From: Diospyros lotus
Taxonomy: Eukaryota > Streptophyta > Magnoliopsida > Ericales > Ebenaceae
DNA: 64,000 nt
Assembly (NCBI RefSeq): GCF_014633365.1
Contig: NC_068341.1
Span: 19,388,339-19,452,338 of the forward strand
Direction of reading: 5' to 3'
Position numbers and translations under genes: made by a program. This document shows, in pieces, positions 38,966 through 47,922 of this stretch (position 1 is its first letter; every line of letters begins with the position of its first letter). The notes below the pieces were generated by a model that saw nothing but the letters and a program-made list of their open reading frames with translations, was not told the DNA's origin and made no database searches.

Positions 38966-39903
38966 TTAACCTTCAGAAGAACTCGCTTCATACTTCTTCT
39001 TGGAACCACCATCATTGTGTCTCTCTTCCTTGAAAGAGAATATGTTCTCAAAGAACTCAACTTCAATAGATTCCATTATGGTGTTACTGTTAATATCGGG
39101 AATTTCTGATTTTACCACAAGGAACCTATAGGTTGCACTATACAATGCATAGCCAATAAAGACACAATCTATCATTTTTTGTCCAAGTTTAGTCCTCTTC
39201 GGTAAATGAATTTGCACCTTAGCCAAACACCCCCACACTTTCAGGATTTTATATGAGGGTTGCTTCCCATTCCACACTTCATAAGAAGACTTGTCAGTCT
39301 TTTATGTGGAATTCTATTCAAGATTAAATTTGCAGTAAGCAAAACTTCCCCCCACAAGTTGTGGGGTAAACCAAAACTATTGAGAATGCAATTAACCATG
39401 TCCTTCAAGGTTCGTTCTTCCTTTCAACTACACCATTTTGTTGTGGTATATAAGACGCTATGTTTTGATGGATTATACCATGGACTTCACAGAACTCAAA
39501 GAGAGACGATGATTCATATTCACCACCTCTATATGATTTTAGCACCTTTACCTTTTTTCCAAGTTGATTTTCAACTTCTACCTTATATGCTTTGAAGACA
39601 TCTAAGGTCTCATCTTTACTATGCAGTAGATATACAAACCAGTATTTGCTATAGTTATCAATAAATGTGACAAAGTATTTTTTCCCACCTCTAACAGGAG
39701 TTACTCTTCATGTCACACACTTTACTATGAACTAGATCAAGTAGTTTACTGTTTCTTTCCACAGACAGAAATGGCTTCCTCGTGAACTTTGACTCAACAC
39801 AAACTTCGTATTTGTGCCCTTTGTCAATGTTAAAGTTAGGCAACAGTCCTAAATTTACCATTATTTGAAGAGAACGATAATTGACGTGCTCTAACCGAGA
39901 GTG
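38966..39903 (-). pseudogene. RLC-2 integrase
   Basis: The core is spread over broken frames. The end is clear: GKQPSYKILKVWGCLAKVQI and DCVFIGYALYSATYRFLV match the Copia integrase C-terminal module. Confidence 0.75.
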
Positions 39904-40503
39904 TCACACATCACACAACTCAATAGTATAAACGAAAGCCTTGTTCTTATTCTCATTATTTTTGGGAACCTGGGCTAGTACATTCAGTTTAAACATGCCA
40001 TCATGCAGATAACCCATTCCCACATACAAACCCCCCTTAATCAGAGTAAATTTATCTGACTTAAATACAAGCTTGAACCAATTTTTATTCAGTAGAGTTC
40101 CAAACACTAAATTCTTTCGAATTTTCGGTGCATGGCACACATCATTGAGGATAAGTATCTTTCCAGAGGTCCACTTCAAGACTTTGCCTTTTCCTTCCAT
40201 TAGAGAAGCTAAAGCATTCTCCATATATAGCTTCTCATATGTGGAGAACAGAGCCCTGTCCCCACAGATGTGCCTTGTAGCTTCAGTGTTTATCCACCAA
40301 CCCTTGGAGTTATCTGTGACCACCACAATTAGGTCGACATCCTCCTCTATCATATTGGCCTGACTAAGCCAATTTTTGCGTTGGTTATTGCCAGAGCTCT
40401 GTCCCTTCTTGTAACAACAGTCAATAGCTCTATGACTCGTCTTGCCACACACCCAACAGCTCCCCTGGATGCGCTTGTTGATGGTCTTATTCTTGGGACC
40501 CAT
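39904..40503 (-). pseudogene. RLC-2 nucleocapsid knuckle and protease
   Basis: CCHC knuckle CWVCGKTSHRAIDC, then GWWINTEATRHICGDRALF where Asp-Ser-Gly is expected. The catalytic Asp is Asn, so the protease is dead, as in RLC-1. A pre-integrase region follows. Confidence 0.8.
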
Positions 40504-40533
40504 GTTCCCGTTCTTCTTCTTGCCTTGTTGTTT

Positions 40534-41260
40534 CTAGGGTTGAGGTTTTGAAACTTCAACCACATTAGCTCTAGCTTCAATCTTGAGAGAGACTTTATAT
40601 CCATTCCTGTTGTCCTCTTCAATGCGGGGTCTAACTACCAGATCCTCCATAGATAACTCTTTTCGCTTATGCTTAAGATAGTTTTTAAAGTCTTTCCACG
40701 AATGTGGTAACTTTTCTATCACAACGGCAACCTAGAATGGCTCATTAATGACCAATCCCTCACTCAACAAATCACTAAAAATGACTTGCAGTTCTTCCAA
40801 CTGGTTAACCACCAGCTTGGTATCAACCATCTTGTAGTCTAAGAACTTCCCCACCAGGAACTTATTGGTGCCCGCATCTTCCAACTTGTACTTCTTGTCC
40901 AGTGTCTCCCAGAGTTGCTTAGACGTTGGATAGGTCGTGCAGTAGACATTGTATAGCGAGTCCGCCAACCCACTCAGTATGTAGTTCCGAGAAAGAAAAT
41001 CTGAGCACTGCCATGCCTCCTTAGCCACCTGAGTCTCCACCATTACATCTTCTTCGGGAGTGACTAGATAGTCCTCCTTGAGGATAAGGGCCAAATTTAG
41101 CGTGGTCAAATAAAAGACCATCTTCTGTTGCCATCTCTTAAAATCCTCGCAATTGAACTGCTGCAGCTTCTCAACATGAGGTGTTGCCTTGACAGCAACC
41201 AGTCCGACAATGGCAGCGATGATAGTGGTTGGAACAACGGCTTAAATGGAGGCCAAGGTA
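40534..41260 (-). pseudogene. RLC-2 gag
   Basis: Copia Gag with FNCEDFKRWQQKMVFYLTTL, KQLWETLDKKYKLEDAGTNK, KFLVGKFLDYKMVDTK and a run ending EKLPHSWKDFKNYLKHKRKE. A stop near the N-terminus and another in the linker break it. Confidence 0.82.
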
Positions 41261-41357
41261 GCAGCAACGTTGTTGGGGTTGGGGGCAGCTATATCAGATT
41301 ATAGATTATATTTTTCCAGATTTTTCTGTCTTTAGTCTATATCTATTGTCTTCAGAA

Positions 41358-42202
41358 TGTTAGAACAACAGCGAAAATCTGAACAAGTATATGAATTGAC
41401 TATGGCAACAGCAAGCACAACAGTTGAATATCTCACAGACCAATCAAAAAGGCAACAACAAAGCAGTACAATAATAGCAACAAAAACGGAAAAGTACTAC
41501 AAACCCAGAAGCTGGTGACGGAGACGGCTACCGAAAAAACTGGAAAACCGAGGCACACCAAAGGCGCTGACCTAAAGACAGTAGCACCCTACACCGGTCA
41601 CACGTAGGCTCCGACAACTGTCGATGCAAGATACAACGGTCTTGCTTCGGCAAACGACGACCTCAAGTGGCCGGATCTGGCAGAACTCTATATGGTACTT
41701 GCTCTCTGTGATTGGAAGACCTCGAGGGGAAAAACGAAGACACTGAAACTGGGCAATAGAAAAAAATCGAGGCTCGACCAGCCTTTTATAGCTGGGTTGA
41801 GGGCACCGAACAACCCCTGCCTTCAAGGCAGCATTGAACGCTAGAGTAATGGCCAACGCTTGAAGCAGTCGAAGCAGCTAGAAAAATTAATGGGTCAAAT
41901 CCCACACGTGATCGAAAACCAGACCGTCACCGGGGAAGAAGGCAGATAAAAAATAAAATAAAAATAATAATTTCAATTTTCTTTATATAAAAAAAATATA
42001 TATAAATCAACTCGACCTGCTCGTCCGACCGACCAGACAGACGGCGACAACGACAGTGCACGAGGGCCAAGGGGTTTGTCTGCTCACAAAATCTAGGTGC
42101 CCCTTAGGGCCCTAACCCAAGTGAGAGGAAGGAGTATAAATACCCACTCCCATCTCTTTACACTACCGATGTGGGACACACACTCACACAAAACCCACAA
42201 CA
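41358..42202 (-). repeat. RLC-2 5' LTR
   Basis: 845 bp. It contains a TATA-type site (GAGTATAAATACCCACTCC on plus, near 42131) and conserved CACACGTGAT words shared with the 3' LTR. Confidence 0.92.
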
Positions 42203-42207
42203 AAAAT

Positions 42208-42757
42208 TGCTTCACCCCAAAATCCTTTAAAAACATAATGGTGAAGGAGAAGAGCCCTAGTGACATTGAGTAAATGCCTCATTTTCCTCACTGCCACTCC
42301 ATTCTGTTGTGGGGTATCTACACATGATGATTCATGGATAATCCCTTCTTGTTAGAAAAAATTATGCAAGTGATGATTGAAGTAATCCCTTGCATTATCA
42401 ATTTGAAAATTTGTAATATGGGATCCAAATTAAGTAGAGACCATCTTATAGAATATAGGCAAGATAGTACCAATAGCTACCTTATCCTTTAAGAGATACA
42501 CCCAAGTTATCCCTGTACAATCATCAATAAAAGATATGAACCATCTAGCCCCCAGAACAATTAGGGATTCTAGATGGTCCCCACACATCCGAATGAATCA
42601 AAGTAAATGGAATGGAGGACAATTTATTACTCATAGGATAAGAAACTCCATGATGTTTGGAAAACTCACACACATCACAGTGAAGATTAGAAACACTTAT
42701 ACCCCTAAACAAAGTAGGAAACATAGACTGCATCAAACTAAGAGGAGGGTGTCCCAA
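42208..42757 (-). pseudogene. RLC-1 integrase, N-terminal part
   Basis: The GAG-pre-integrase/zinc region is visible as CDVCEFSKHHGVSYPMSNK followed by IHSDVWGPSRIP, the integrase core start. The frame then degenerates and is cut at 42208 by RLC-2. The integrase resumes at 35911. Confidence 0.78.
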
Positions 42758-42949
42758 ACGGCAGTGCTAAAGCCAAATTTCAATCATAGATGTAGGTTGG
42801 GATGAACAAGCAAGAATGGGTTGCCCCCTTTTAGTGAAAGTACTCCTTGTCTTCAAGTAATACAACTCATTTCATTCCTCAGCAGCACCAACCATCTTCC
42901 CCGTGTCCAATGCCTAAAATTCACACTTATTAGGAGAAAACACAACACA

Positions 42950-43516
42950 TCAATTTAGGTCTTTGGTAAGCTGGTGAAAAGATATCAGGTTGTTAGAAAG
43001 GTTAGGAACATGAAGAACATGTTGAATAGGTAATGAGGAATTAAGAATAACATTACCATGACCAACTATAGGGACTGCATCACCATTGGCTATTGTTATC
43101 TTCTTGGAGCTACTCATTGGTTTATAGGATTCAAACACATTTAAATCAAAAGTCATATGGTCGTTAGCTCCTAAGTTTAGGATCCATAAATTATTCATAA
43201 TAGTATGTGAGGCAGGAAGGGATTCAAAATTCAAACAAATACCTGCTTGAGCCATGGAACAAGTGCCATCTTGAAAGGTTTTTAGGAAGCTTTTTAGCTT
43301 ACTGATCTCCTCAACATTCAATTGATCATCCATGATGACCAGATCTGCCTTTTTAGGAATGGTTTCTTCTTCCTTAGTAGCATTATAGGCTTGTGCTTGA
43401 GTTCTGGACTGTATATTCTTTAAACCTCCCATCTTGTTTAGCACTACTTCTTTTCCATGCAACTTAAAACAAGTTTCCTTGGTATGTCTGGGTTTTTTGC
43501 AAAAAGAACACCACAA
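42950..43516 (-). pseudogene. RLC-1 nucleocapsid knuckle and protease
   Basis: A CCHC knuckle (CSFCKKPRHTKETCFKLHG) is followed by the protease site. The expected catalytic Asp-Ser-Gly reads Asn-Leu-Gly (LWILNLGANDHMT), so the protease would be inactive. Both changes fit C-to-T transitions. Confidence 0.78.
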
Positions 43517-43714
43517 ACCATCGTAGTTTTTTGATTTAGAAACATACTCATTCCTGCCATGCTATGACTTGAATCTAATACCATCCATCTTATTAGTCAC
43601 CACTGCAAATCCCTCAAAATTCACTTTATTTAGCATGGCTACTCTTCTAAACTCCTCATTACGAACAATAGAAAATATTTCATTAAGTGAAGGAAGTCTT
43701 TCCCTTCCAAGGAC

Positions 43715-44374
43715 CTACACTCTTACTTGATTAAATTCAGAATTAAGAGCAACTAAAAACTCCACAACTCTATCCCTTTCAAATATTGCAATCAACGTGG
43801 TTACATCCTCACTGCATTTCATCCTAATATCTTGGTAATGGTCCAACTCAAACCAATACCCATTCATTTTATTATAGTACTCAGTGACTGTCAAAGAACC
43901 CTGCCTTATACTACTTATCTTCATTTTAATGTCAAAAATCACAGATGCATCTTGCACCTTAGAGTAAGTGTACTTTATAGTATCCCAAATCTCCTTAACA
44001 GTAGATAAGAACATACAATTTGTACTCACCTCGGGCTGCATTGAACTCCAAAGCCAGGACATTATCATAGAGTCCTTGACATCCCATGCAGAAAAACCAA
44101 GATCTGTAACCTGTGGAACTGGCTCAGCTAAATGAGTTATCCTCCCTTGTCCCTTCGAAAACGTCCGCACAAGTTGAGCCCACTGTAGATAGTTCTTCCC
44201 ATCAAGTCGATTGGAATGATGCATCCTCGGTAGTTCACTAGTTGAAGTGCTCCCCATAGGTGGATCAAACGGGACACCATCCCCTTTTTTCATTGGAGTA
44301 ATGGTTTCTGAAATTTTTGACATGGTAGAAACAAGGAAAAAAACGGCTGACAAACTGGAATCAAACTCTAACAC
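43715..44374 (-). pseudogene. RLC-1 gag
   Basis: Copia-type Gag (UBN2-like). It begins near MSKISETITPMKKGDG and has the conserved LDGKNYLQWAQLVR and KEIWDTIKYTYSKV regions and ITEYY-like TVTEYYNKMNGYWFELD. The open frame ends at 43715 and the knuckle region continues in another frame, so the polyprotein is broken. Confidence 0.8.
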
Positions 44375-44433
44375 AGCTATGGCAATGAAGACACACAGTA
44401 ATAGAGAGAATGAAAAGAGGACAGGCTGCCTAT

Positions 44434-44446
44434 GGCACTGATACCA
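44434..44446 (-). other. RLC-1 primer-binding site
   Basis: TGGTATCAGTGCC on the minus strand, directly after the 5' LTR, complementary with one mismatch to initiator tRNA-Met. Confidence 0.88.
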
Positions 44447-44716
44447 TGCAGAAACAGAATTTTTTTACTTTCATTCATAGTTTTGTATGAAACTTTATAA
44501 GTCCTCTTAAAGAGATGAGGATTATACAACATAGGAAACAACAAAAAAAAAAAAGGAAAGTACTGACTATATACAATGAGGAAGTTTCCTATACAAGAAT
44601 AGGAAAGTTCCCTAAACCTGAATTTAGAAATCTCCAAAAACAGAATTTAGAAATCTACAAAAACAGATCAGCTGGATTAGGACACTTCCTAACTTCTAAC
44701 TCCACAGGATTTAACA
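44447..44716 (-). repeat. RLC-1 5' LTR
   Basis: 270 bp, TGTTAAATCC to TTTCTGCA on the minus strand. It contains an extra 23-bp tandem copy of ATTTAGAAATCTCCAAAAACAGA (44625-44670) absent from the 3' LTR, which explains most of the length difference. Confidence 0.93.
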
Positions 44717-45064
44717 ACTTGTATTTTTCTCGAGTTGTATTTTCCTAATAGTCTATTATTTTTGTAGAGTAGCTATATAAAACTACTGAAGACTGTTTGT
44801 AGCACATGTTTAAATGATAATTGAATTCAGTCATTTCCCTCTCATCAATTCTCTCCCAATTTCCCTCCGATCTCTCTCTCAATCCCTCTGATTTCTCTCT
44901 AATCTCTCACTTTCTTTGTTCTGTCGCAACTCTCCCTTATTTCTGTCTATTATCTTCCTGTTTCTATCCAATTCTTCCCCCAATCCTTCTGTTCTTGGTC
45001 CTAATTCCCTCGGATTCTTCTGATTTCCAATCCAAACCCTAGGTTAAACCCTAGGTACATGACA
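44717..45064 (+). repeat. RLG-1 3' LTR, right part
   Basis: Resumes with ACTTGTATTTTTCT and continues in register with the 5' LTR to CATGACA. It has two short insertions relative to the 5' copy (near 44731-44750 and at AACTACTG near 44781). Confidence 0.92.
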
Positions 45065-46546
45065 ACAACAAATGCTATAATTGAATCTAAATCTGCGGAG
45101 ATAATAAAAGATACTACATGTCAGAACTTTTTTCTCTATAAACATACCAATTAGTTTGAAATCATACTCATTCCCCTTGGAACAGAATCAAGTGCCTTTA
45201 GCTTTAGCCTTACCATTGGGGCAGAATCCTGAGAAGCCATAAAGCCTTTTGACCATCTACTACCAAGATGAAAGTTACGCCTAGTTTCCATGGCTGGAGT
45301 TCAAACATGGAGAAGTCATACGTGCAAACTGAACCAGTTCAAACATGGAGAAGTCATATCTGCAATCTGAACCAACCTAATGGAAGACTGACCAACAAAT
45401 AAGGTGTGGATAAGGTTGAAAGCATTATCATTTCTGTATCATGTTGGCATCCAAAGCTGGCATCCATACTTCCAATGGTATTGAGCAAAAGTACTTAAAA
45501 ACATCAGCAGCAAAGCACATCAAAAATTTAGTTTCTGGTCTAAACATTCATCAAAGGTATCAAGGAAAAACCAAAGAGTAAATGGAGAGGCCTCCCCTTA
45601 TCAGAATTGTTCTGTTTATCCCGTCTTTGGCCCAAAAACGGGTTTCTTCAATGGTGCAGACCTGCAGGGTCATTTTCATACACCATCAATATGGAATCAC
45701 ATATAATTGTTATTTGCATCGCGAGATACCTAGCTTTTTACACATTGCTCAACTAGCTATCTCCAAGGCCTTTGTGTTCATCATAGCATGCTGAAAATGG
45801 CAAGCCAGCATGGTATAGAGCTCATCCCTGTCATTACCAATCAACCCGTCTAAATAATTCAAAAAATATGTCATGCTTGACACTCTGGTTTGTGAATGCG
45901 ATGCCTATCTCACATAGGGTCTTACAAGGTTGCCCATCAAAATTTCCAATCAAGAAAAGAAAATTTTAAGTTCATCCTGGAAAGAATTTTAAGTTAATTT
46001 GCAGGTAGCCAAAATAAGACATTTTTCTTTCATTTTTGAAAGCTAGATTGGGCAACAAATGTAGGTATTGTCTTTTGGGGTAGAAAAAAGGCAGTGATCT
46101 CTAATTAGAATCACGTGCAGGGGCTGCAGATATTTTTCAAGAATGCAAACCACAAGTAACAGATTCTATTTCTTTCTTTCAACAAACTAAACCTAAATTA
46201 GAGACATAAAAACTAAATGCCCAAATAAGGAAGCAGAAGCAAGAACATACCACAAAGGGAGCCCATGAAGTAATAGAGTTCTATATCAAAATATGCTAGA
46301 CACATAGGCAATACCATTTCATTTAAGGAGAAACAGAGACAGCTGACATTTTATATTGTTCACACAGTTATCCACACAGGAGTACTTCCAACAGGGTTTC
46401 TTGCTCAAACTATGACACTCCAGATAAAACCTGCTCAAACTATGACAAACCAGATAAAACCAAAATACTGCTTAACATAAAACAGAAATTCTATTGCACG
46501 CAACCAGTCCTTACTAGATAAACTAATTTCAACTGCACAGGGCAAT
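45065..46546. other. Non-genic DNA downstream of the GT-gamma gene
   Basis: No gene found. Part must be the 3' UTR of the GT-gamma gene. A 38-bp tandem duplication lies at 45299-45374 (GTTCAAACATGGAGAAGTCA at 45299 and 45337). The first five bases are the RLG-1 target duplication. Confidence 0.55.
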
Positions 46547-47893
46547 TCAATTATGATCAACATCCAGCTGCTTCTGTTTCAGCTCCAATGCCATATGCTC
46601 GTTCTCAAGTTTCATCCTCTCATTTCCCAGTCTCATTATCTCCAGCTCCCGATCTTTCTTCCTGCAGAATCTCTGCCACTTGAACTTCTCCTTCTCCAAT
46701 TCCAACATCTGCGCCTGAATTTGCAAGTTCTGTTCTTCTAACTGAAGTGAGCAATATTTTATCCACTGATTTTGCAACAGGTTTGATTTTGCACCTTCAG
46801 GTAGCACTTGGTTCCTGTCACCTCGCACATTTTGTGGGTTTGAACTGAAAGCTTTATTACAGTCTAAAGAATTCAAGCAATTCTCTAAACTAACATCTTC
46901 ACCACCCTGACACTGTTTCTTTTTCTTTGCTGAGTGCCTGTGCATCCCATATGTAGCCCTTTGATCACTGTGCAAAGCATGATTTCCACCAAATTCATCA
47001 CTGTCATTAGTTTCTGCATCTTGATCACCGTCATTGAGATCATCTTGTGGATGTCTCCTCACATCATTGCTCTCGTCATCATCTCTACTTCTAAGAGCCA
47101 GTCGCAGAGAATGTTGCAATTCAGGGTCATGGGGGAGATGCAATCTGTTTCCATTATGGTAAGAGCACATTTCCTCGTAGAACAAATGCTTTGAGCTAAG
47201 GATTTTTCTAACCTCCTCCTTCGCTTTATCTGATAAATGATCCATCATGTCCAAAAGCTCCGGCCTCTCAACAACCTGGCAAGAAGTGCCCCTCCCAAGG
47301 ATATCATTTAGTCTCTTGTACCTCTTGTTAAGGTCATTGAATTTATCTTCACACTGCTGAGGGGAAACATGATGACCCCTTTCTGCCATGACCATTGAAA
47401 CTGATTTCCACTTACCTCTTTTCTGTAAATTTGCAGGTTTCCTCCTGATTCCATTACCATAGTCAACAGCAGTTTCCACGCCCATGTAAGAAACAACAGT
47501 AATCAAAAGCCTCACCATCTTATCAGTCCACTTCACTCGCTGCCATGGCATACCCTTCTTTCCTTTACTAGGATCATTATGGCCATTGGAGGCATCTTCT
47601 GTAAAGCCCAGCTCATCGTCATCGCTCGCAGTACTTTTTCCCCTTTCTCCCTTGGAAAAATCTGCTAAGGAGATGGTCCGATCACCATCTTGTGTGCTTG
47701 TCATGGTGAGGGGAAAATTTTCACTTATTGATGGTAGAACCATCAATCCTTGTCTAGGAACAGAGTGATGCTGTTGATGGAGAGAAGTGGGGTGTTGTTG
47801 ATTCTGATGAACTCGGATTGAACCTTGCAAATCAACACCTCCATAAGAACCACTACCTTGAATCATATGTCCCGAAGATAAATTGCCTTCCAT
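46547..47893 (-). CDS. GT-gamma-type trihelix transcription factor
   Basis: A single-exon gene of 448 residues. It opens MEGNLSSGHMIQGSGSYGG, the usual start of this clade. The one trihelix domain runs from about residue 115 to 195 with W122, W162 and F185 (VKWTDKMVRLLITVVSYMG; KRGKWKSVSMVMAERGH; QQCEDKFNDLNKRYKRLND). A conserved clade segment follows (RPELLDMMDHLSDKAKEEVR and HLFYEEMCSYHNGNRLHLP), then acidic DDDESND/DDLNDGDQD, a basic AKKKK patch, possibly a nuclear signal, and a C-terminal coiled coil (about 375-448) likely for dimerisation. Members of this clade include Arabidopsis HRA1, a hypoxia-response attenuator, and the At1g21200 type; stress-related regulation in the nucleus is therefore a family inference. 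An in-frame TAG upstream and no earlier in-frame ATG support the start. Confidence 0.93.
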   Translation of the reverse strand: MEGNLSSGHMIQGSGSYGGVDLQGSIRVHQNQQHPTSLHQQHHSVPRQGLMVLPSISENFPLTMTSTQDGDRTISLADFSKGERGKSTASDDDELGFTEDASNGHNDPSKGKKGMPWQRVKWTDKMVRLLITVVSYMGVETAVDYGNGIRRKPANLQKRGKWKSVSMVMAERGHHVSPQQCEDKFNDLNKRYKRLNDILGRGTSCQVVERPELLDMMDHLSDKAKEEVRKILSSKHLFYEEMCSYHNGNRLHLPHDPELQHSLRLALRSRDDDESNDVRRHPQDDLNDGDQDAETNDSDEFGGNHALHSDQRATYGMHRHSAKKKKQCQGGEDVSLENCLNSLDCNKAFSSNPQNVRGDRNQVLPEGAKSNLLQNQWIKYCSLQLEEQNLQIQAQMLELEKEKFKWQRFCRKKDRELEIMRLGNERMKLENEHMALELKQKQLDVDHN

Positions 47894-47904
47894 ACCATCT
47901 AAAA

Positions 47905-47922
47905 TCAACAGATCCAGATCAT
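47905..47922 (-). promoter_or_regulatory. Possible five-codon upstream ORF
   Basis: ATG ATC TGG ATC TGT TGA ends 11 bases before the GT-gamma start codon. If it is in the transcript it could lower translation of the main frame. Whether it is transcribed is unknown, and a TTTTAG acceptor-like site overlaps its end. Confidence 0.35.

Larger units (their letters stand above)
35917..42202 (-). mobile_element. RLC-2: Copia element inserted in the RLC-1 integrase
   Basis: 6286 bp with TSD AAAAT on both sides (35912-35916, 42203-42207) and LTR ends TGTTGTGGG and TTCTAACA on the minus strand. The two LTRs differ at many sites, mostly transitions, so it is not recent although it is the youngest of the nest. 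The expected tRNA-Met primer site was not seen after the 5' LTR; the sequence there is TTCTGAAGACAATAG. Confidence 0.94.
33288..44716 (-). mobile_element. RLC-1: Copia element inserted in the RLG-1 LTR
   Basis: Minus-strand element with TSD ACTTG on both sides (33283-33287 and 44717-44721). Without the nested RLC-2 it is about 5.1 kb, normal for Copia. The gene order on the minus strand is gag, protease, integrase, RT, RNase H, as in Copia. All domains carry stops or frame breaks. Confidence 0.95.
29425..45064 (+). mobile_element. RLG-1: LTR retrotransposon, probably non-autonomous, host of the nest
   Basis: The termini are TGTCAGGACC at 29425 and CATGACA at 45064. The 5-bp duplication ACAAC flanks it (29420-29424, 45065-45069). 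Its own length is about 4.2 kb once the RLC-1 insertion (33288-44716) is removed. A primer-binding site for initiator tRNA-Met follows the 5' LTR and a polypurine tract precedes the 3' LTR. The N-terminal gag start (MADSAHVKQFEFQLQQ) resembles that of the Gypsy element RLG-2 (MADRTRTRNFETQLQQ), so I place it with Ty3/Gypsy. It shows no protease, RT, RNase H or integrase, hence the non-autonomous call. Confidence 0.88.

Noticed and set aside
47894..47908. Start of the GT-gamma factor five codons upstream
   Set aside because: That codon is TTG; the first in-frame ATG begins the family's usual MEG start.
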